Positions 57,785-64,000 of a stretch of 64,000 nt of DNA are shown piece after piece. This DNA comes from Sarcophilus harrisii (Eukaryota > Chordata > Mammalia > Dasyuromorphia > Dasyuridae). The notes beneath the pieces are model-generated. The model was not told the origin of the DNA. It did not search any database and worked only from the letters and a program-made list of their open reading frames with translations. The translations under genes were made by a program, and so were the position numbers. The stretch lies in assembly GCF_902635505.1 (NCBI RefSeq), contig NC_045426.1, positions 331,938,374 through 332,002,373 of the forward strand, in the 5' to 3' direction. Within the stretch, counting starts at the first letter, position 1. Every line of letters starts with the position of its first letter.

Positions 57785-59330
57785 TAGAATCTTATTATTT
57801 GAAGGTATTTCAGAAGTAGCTAGTCCAAAAACATCCATATTTTCATTCTTTTCTACCACATCACCAAAAATGTTGTAATTAACTGGGAAAATCATTACCT
57901 CTGAGGAACACATCCCTATTTTTATCCTTTCTATTTATCAAGAAGTTTTCCATATGTTGAGCTGAAATCTTCCTCTATTGGAAATTTCTTATCTATTAAT
58001 ATATCCATATTTTTCCATCTCAACAAAAATAATGATTTTGTATGAGATGTTACCCACAATTAACAATTGTTAAATAATTTGTCAGAATTACAGAACTTCA
58101 AAGTTGATAGGAACCCCAAAGGTAATTAATTGGTTGCAACTCATACAATAAAAAGTATCTCCCTTGCAACACACCCAACAAGAGGTCACATAGTCCTTCA
58201 ACAATTTAGGAGACCCTACTACTTCACAAGGAGAATTCAATATGTTTATGGACACAACTAATTGTTAGAAACTTTTTCTCGACATCACAATTAAATTTAC
58301 CTTTTTTCAACATCATCTCATTGTTTCAGTTCTGATTTTTGAACGCAAAGAAAAAAAGTCTAATATCTTTTTCATATGAAGACTTTTCAAGTTTTTGAAG
58401 TTATCATGTTTCATTTAAACCTAATCATCTCTAGTGTAAATAATTCCTTTAATTGTTCTTCATGTGGCAAAAAAACAGGAGGGCCTTTACTCTCCTGGTT
58501 GTCCTTCTCTGAATGATTCAAGTCATTCTACTTTTTGAATTTGCACTTTTTTTTCTACTTTTTGAATTTGCACCACAAAATACTCTGAATATGATTTGAT
58601 CTAGACAGAGACCATGGGACTAATACTTCCCTATTCATGGAAGTCATGCCTTTCAATGCAGCCCAAAAAGTAGCTTGCACCTACTGTTCTCTTATATTGA
58701 ACTTGAAGTCCATTAAATTTCTCAGGTCTTTTTCAAAATTTCTAACCATGTCTCATATTTTTTTTTGCAAAATCTAATCATTTATACTTAGTATATGAAT
58801 CTTCCTTTTCCTTTATTCAATTTGACCAATTTGGACCAGTTCTTTTTAGCTTCTGATTCTCTCATTTTGTGTTTTAGCTATCCTTCCCAGGAGTGCATCA
58901 TCTGCAGTTTGGGGCTTTTGGTTTGGGTATTTTTAATAATCATGCTATTTACACTTTTATCTAAGTCACTGATAATAATTGTCAACACAGGAACAAAAAC
59001 AGATATCTGAAAGATCCTTTTTCAAACTGGCATTGAACTATTTATGATATTTCTAACACTATCCTTTCTGTCAGTTATGAAGCTAATAATATTATCATTC
59101 AACCCAGGTCTCTGCAGCTTTTCCATATGAATAACAAAAGGGTTTTGCCAAATTCTTTATGAAAATCTTGATAAAACCATATAGTTTAATAATTTTGTAA
59201 CCATGTAAAAAGGAAAAATTTTCAATCAGGAAAAACCTGTTCAAACTAAATTCATTCTGTTTCATTATAATGGCCTTTTTCTAGATTTTTTTCAGTAATC
59301 CTCTTTGTTGACATGAGATTCTTGATCTTT
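57785..59330 (-). mobile_element. CR1/L3-type LINE, longest copy in window
   Basis: Two overlapping starts (57790 and 58080, acttcaaagttgataggaac) suggest one CR1/L3 nested in another or a partial duplication. Continues through ctgaatatgatttgatctag, aagtccattaaatttctcag and ggtctctgcagcttttccat to aattttgtaaccatgtaaaa. The unit 3 copy (33230-34130) lacks about 700 bases of it. Confidence 0.65.
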
Positions 59331-59479
59331 TACTCCTCCAAATGAATGTCATTATTTTCTTTTTTTAGCTCCATTAAAAATTCTCTGGCAGTTTAAACGG
59401 AAGAAGACAAAATAAATTAATTTAGATAGTACTGTCATTTTTATTATATTGACTTATCTACTCATAAGCAATTAGGTTT

Positions 59480-60240
59480 TCTGAATTTAGACCTTTTCCT
59501 CCCAAGCTCTCTAATGTTTTATTTATTTAAAATTAAATAGAACTTGAGGGGAAAAATAGAAAAAGAAAGACAGAAAAGGAAAACTAAAAAAGAAAAAACA
59601 TTGCCATGTGCTCAGCAAAACATCAGAGAGACTTCAAAATAAGTAATAAATTTCCCTTTCAAAAAATCATATATATTAATAGATTATATTTATGACTGTT
59701 CATCTTTTCTTTGCTTCCTTGTAAGTTATACTCTTTTACTCTGCTGTGCATTTTTTGCTGTATTTTTCCCTTTAATCCCCCCCAACACCCTCCAAGCAGG
59801 CTACAGTTAAGCATGGCTATATAAATATAGTATATATTATGTGTATATATATATATTTGTGTGTGTATATGTGTATATATACATATATATTCAAAACCAT
59901 CGACACATCACTACATACACACATATCTATAAACACTTGTATATATACCTACATGCATATATACACACATACATATATTATATTACAAAATCATTTACAC
60001 ATATATAAACATGCATCTAAAATAATATTAATATGGCTGATATGTAATGTAGATTTCTCTCTTGATTAAAACTTTAAGTTTGACTATGTCTGAGATCAAT
60101 AATTACTAGTCCTATTTTTTTTTACTTCTAATAACTACGCCTAATCCTTCTTGAAGTATTTCTGTATGTCTCATTTCCTATCCTAGTAATTCTTCTGCTT
60201 TAATTCTACTCCTTAATTTGCTTTGCTATTATGTAACCTA
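59480..60240. repeat. TA/TG/CATA simple-repeat rich stretch
   Basis: tatata, tgtgtatatatg and acatacata runs occupy about 59820-60010. They create a spurious 76-codon frame at 59839. No gene or element seen elsewhere in the stretch. Confidence 0.8.
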
Positions 60241-62369
60241 ATTTTAATTAAAATGCAGCAATACAGCAATGGTCAACAAAATTCATGATAATATCATTCT
60301 CAGTTACAATTTTAACACGTTTTATGTGACAATGACTTGAAAAGTAGAAAGTTACATGTTTAATAAGTATAGTAACTCAATGGATATAAAATAAGATTCT
60401 TTGAATAATATAATTACATTCTTATTATAAGAATATTATAAGATTGTTATTAAAAATTAAAATACCAAGTGATAATTAGCAGGATAAAATCTGAAGAAAT
60501 TCAATTATTGTTTCATAAATTCCCAGATTCTAAACTTCCTGATATAATGAATAGTGAATATAGGGAATATAGGGAATATTATCTAGAAAGCTACTTTCAA
60601 AACATCTTCTAGAGAAGTAAGAAAAATAAAACATAAGAAAAATTTATGGTGCGAGAGTTCTTGTAAGTAGAAAAACTTAGAGCCTAAGTTTAAATTAGAT
60701 AAAGATGTATCTTTAGATTTACAGGGCATAGACTTCTTATGTCATAAATATATTAGAGATTTATATTAGAAATCTTCTCAAGATGCTATCAGAAAAGGTT
60801 TGGATTGCACATGCTATAGAATTACTAAATTGGCATATTATGTTACTATTAAAAGCCTAGTAGACATCTGAGATAAATAGTGCTTAATAGAATTAATTAG
60901 TCAAGTGATCCCTTTTTTAAATTTGTAAAGTCTCTAAATTAAAAAAAAATCAAATTACATATCAAGGCATTTACAAAGGATAGAGTGGCCCACTTTGAAA
61001 TGCTGTTATGGAATTAACTAGATTTGCCATCCAGGTTTGTGATTCTAGAGAAGGGATAGGGGAAACATTAATTAACAAGCATCTATACAGCACTTACTAT
61101 GTGCTAGACACTGATAAGTTCACAGATCTTTTCTGAGAATTTGAGTAAAAAAATTATAGGGATATTTGAACTACTACACTGAAATAATGAATAGTGCGAT
61201 AGGGTTTACAGAATTGAAAATTCAACAGTAGTAATGATAATGAGAGGTAATTCTGGCCATCACCTCTCTGACATCTGGTGTAGTGTAACAGGAGTTTGAA
61301 AGATGATCAGAATTGACAGAGAAAGGAATGACACCCCCGAAGAGCATGAATAGTCAGAATGACACAAATGGGCAAAGGAATTGAAGTATGGTATGAGCTA
61401 CAGGCATAACTAGGGTATCAGAGGATTTGACTTAGGGGCAATCTTTTTTTTAATGAAAATATTTGAACATGAACCCAGTAAATAAATGAAGGAAAACTAA
61501 AATTTCAAGAAATTCCAAAACATCTTTTTGACTATGGGTTAAATAAACAGAAAATTTGATTCTTGAATAGAAAAAAATGAAGTCTTTTTTTATAGAGCTG
61601 ATCATTTCTTTTGTCCCTCCATCTCCCCCCCTCCCCAGCTTCTCAAACAGATGTTTTGTCTTACTCTTTATTTTTCTTGATGGATAAAAGCTTATCATCA
61701 TCACTATAATCACTGCAGGTATTAGCATACTGCTAAAGCATTTTACATGTATCCTCTCATTTGCTTCTCACATCAGACTTAGAAGTAGATGGTTAAGGGT
61801 CATTATCTGTTAAAAGATTCTGAGATTCAAGGTTCAAATAACTTGCCGGTAATAAGAACTGGCGATGTCTGATGAAGAATCTAATGTAAATGTAAACTAG
61901 ATTTTCCATTTACAACTCAGTCTCTGTTTTTATACAAATTGTCAATAATGAATTATCTTGCTAATAGTGTAAATGCTCAAAATACCACTTTGAATATGCA
62001 ATTAGCCTAGATTTCATATTTTTGTTTTGAGAACCAGAAGTTTAATTTCCACTAATAGTCTGTTTTTACCAATATCTCAATGTAAAATTTCATTAGAGAT
62101 TAATTTGACTATATCTTCAGTTTATTCCTTTTTCCAACATCATCCAGATAGTTCACTACTTTTTTCTTCTTCTATGAAAAGTAGTATGCCTGCATAGATC
62201 TTTATTCCTTTGTACTGAACTCTAATGGGATTTCAGAAAACGGTTTATATTGGTTCATGGCCAAGAAAGCACAACATTATGTTCTTTGAAAAAGGAGATA
62301 ATAATAGAACCCTTGAATGAATAAGAAACCAATGCTATAGGCCTAAGATTGTGTGCTGAAGAGAGACAT

Positions 62370-62590
62370 CATGGCATAGTGCACAGAGAACTTGTAAACC
62401 CTAACACCAGAAAGACCTAAATTCAAGAACCACCTCTGACACATATTAGCCATGTTATCCTGGAAATCATTTAACCTTTCAGGACTTTAAGTAACTTTCT
62501 AAGGCACAGAGAAAGTGATTCTCTGCATTGGTAAAGTATATTTTGTCATCTGAGAGCTCCCTATTCAAAGAAATCACTAGTCTACTTCCT
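62370..62590 (+). repeat. MAR/THER1-type SINE
   Basis: gacatcatggcatagtgcac, aaagacctaaattcaagaac, and 3' part agagaaagtgattctctgca with catctgagagctccctattc. Related to 15083-15245. Confidence 0.7.
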
Positions 62591-62713
62591 ATTACTAAGT
62601 TGGCATCAATTGTTACATTAAAAATATGAGAATTTTAATTAATGTGTTTGATAAAAATAATACCAACCCCTGCTATCTATCTGAAAACTGAATTTAGCTA
62701 TAAAAGAATATAG

Positions 62714-62715
<2 letters not shown>

Positions 62716-62749
<34 letters not shown>
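62716..62749. repeat. (TA)n microsatellite
   Basis: About 16 TA dinucleotides in a row. Confidence 0.9.
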
Positions 62750-62751
<2 letters not shown>

Positions 62752-62869
62752 CTCATTCATCTCAAATGCATTTCTTAAGCCTCTACAAAGTATAACATAT
62801 CATATTAAGTAAAGGAAAGATTCCAATACAAAGGAAACATGGTTTTTGCCCACAAAAAGGCTCAGGAGT

Positions 62870-63800
62870 TGGAAGGGAATTCATAAGTAATTTAATCCAA
62901 CTAGACAAATAAAAATCTAGATTAGATTATATTCCCAAAGTGATCATCCAGCCTTTATTTAAGGACTTTAATAAGGTTTCCTGCTTCACACTGTGAACTA
63001 TTCTATTTTCATATAGTTTTATTTAGAAGAAAACTGTTTTTTATGACAATAAAGATGATTGAAGACAATTCTGTCTTTCTTAAACTTCAAAGTGCTGTTC
63101 TCAGTTCTAACCTTTGAAACCTGTGATTACCTTTCAAATATGTGAAAACAGCTAGCATGCCTTATAAGTCCTTCTCTCCTCCTCACACAAAAACCTTCAT
63201 TTTCTTCAGCGGATTCTGACTTCAAGATCTTTTGCCATTCTAGTCTTTCTCCTCCAGACATTCAATAGCTTATCAGTCTTCTTGTTAAGATATGTTGGCC
63301 AAAACTGAAGACAGTATTCTAGATGTGATCTGGCTTGAGCAATGTGACTATCACCTCCACTAATATAGAAAATAGTCTTCTTAAAGACATCTTAATTCTG
63401 TCATCTAATTATCAAATTTAGCCTGTGTCAATGGGATAGGTGGGCCTACCATCTAAAGCACCTTTTGCCAAAGCATTGAGAAGAGATCAAATGGCAAGAC
63501 ACAAATACAGATCACTGGGACACTGCATTAGACAATCTCTTCCTGGGTTCAATGTCAAACAAAATAACTAGGAGGGATCTCAGAAGTCATCTACTACAAT
63601 CTCTGTTTAAATTATGAATCTTCTTTCCAAAAGCCCCAATAATTATACATCAAACTTCTTATTAAACACCTCTAGTCATAAGAAAAGCATTGTCTTTCTT
63701 TCTAATTGTGAGAAAGTATCATTTTGTTGAGCTGAAATCTACCAATATTTGTTATTTCTCTTTCCATTTTATATGCAAATTCTTCCATTCTCACATAAAA
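62870..63800 (-). mobile_element. CR1/L3-type LINE fragments, two adjoining
   Basis: First copy 62870-63550: aaaactgaagacagtattct, agatgtgatctggcttgagc, acaaatacagatcactggga. A second start follows at 63565 (gagggatctcagaagtcatc), shared with 49465-49750. The first has no partner in unit 4 and may be an insertion specific to unit 5. Confidence 0.65.
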
Positions 63801-64000
63801 AGTAATTTAGAACCTGATTTTTTATGATATCTGAACCATCTGGAATAAAATCACAAAATGTCAGATTTCAGATATCCTAACCTACCAGAAGGTAAGGGGA
63901 AAACAGATCATTAGACTATATGCAAATGAGTTTAATTTCACATGATTAATATTGATTCTAAAAGGAAGAATGAATGTAACCATTATGAAGACCTGCACTG

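Larger units (their letters stand above)
47880..59480 (+). repeat. Tandem OR unit 4 (paralogue of units 3 and 5)
   Basis: 47950-48830 aligns with 60250-61090, and 49440-49900 aligns with 63550-64000 (unit 5). From 49945 on it aligns with unit 3 (23420-34290). It contains the OR pseudogene at 55023. Compared with unit 3 it lacks about 1.85 kb at 54230 (27290-29145), about 0.55 kb at 56755, and about 1 kb at the L1 insertion of 52280. No gene is visible in 47880-52280 outside a CR1/L3 fragment at 49465-49750. Confidence 0.8.
60240..64000 (+). repeat. Tandem OR unit 5, left part (cut by window edge)
   Basis: 60250-61090 aligns with 47950-48830 (cagttacaattttaacac, caatgacttgaaaagtag), and 63550-64000 aligns with 49440-49900. 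The last base corresponds to a point about 5.1 kb before the OR of unit 4, so the OR of unit 5 should lie just outside the window. 61090-62370 holds only a reversed MIR-type scrap near 61715-61865. Confidence 0.75.

Noticed and set aside
59839-60069. 76-codon Tyr/Ile/His-rich frame
   Set aside because: Product of TA/CA simple repeats.

Overview
The window looks like one stretch of a marsupial olfactory-receptor (OR) gene cluster. The evidence is single-exon OR genes without coding introns, very low gene density, AT-rich DNA, and repeats typical of marsupials: tRNA-derived SINEs ending in an RTE-like tail (MAR1 type), L1 with a distinctive 3' UTR, half-L1 (HAL1-like) elements, and old L2 and CR1/L3 LINEs. 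The species cannot be told from sequence alone; the 3' UTR of the youngest L1 makes me lean towards an Australian marsupial. No operon, tRNA, rRNA or CRISPR array was seen.

Three OR genes are intact, all on the + strand: 3850-4791, 29928-30869 and 43223-44158. All are class II, family 13. The first two are OR13D1-like and about 78 % identical to each other by my hand count (244 of 313 residues). The third is a more distant OR13 member. Two OR pseudogenes (about 19275-20125 and 55023-55946) and one 78-bp OR relic (41821-41898) complete the set. In human, OR13C, OR13D and OR13F genes lie together at 9q31, so this is probably the marsupial counterpart of that cluster. These proteins are expected to be odorant receptors on the cilia of olfactory neurons, signalling through G-olf, adenylyl cyclase and cyclic-nucleotide-gated channels.

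Layout. 1-5.1 kb: unit 1 with an intact OR. 5.2-14.3 kb: repeats, including a HAL1-like copy and a 5-kb L1, both reversed. 14.5-20.1 kb: unit 2 with an OR pseudogene. 20.1-23.4 kb: L1 debris and a HAL1-like copy split by a young L1 with a perfect 15-bp target duplication. 23.4-34.3 kb: unit 3 with an intact OR. 34.3-38.4 kb: a long HAL1-like copy and the 5' part of another. 38.4-47.9 kb: old repeats around the third OR. 47.9-59.5 kb: unit 4 with an OR pseudogene, a paralogue of unit 3. 60.2-64 kb: start of unit 5, whose OR should lie roughly 5 kb beyond the right edge.

The most informative signals are the shared unit structure, the insertions and deletions that distinguish units 3 and 4 and so date events relative to the duplication, and three HAL1-like copies with the same ORF1-spacer to ORF2-tail junction. 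I found no previously undescribed defence, toxin or metabolic system, and none is claimed.
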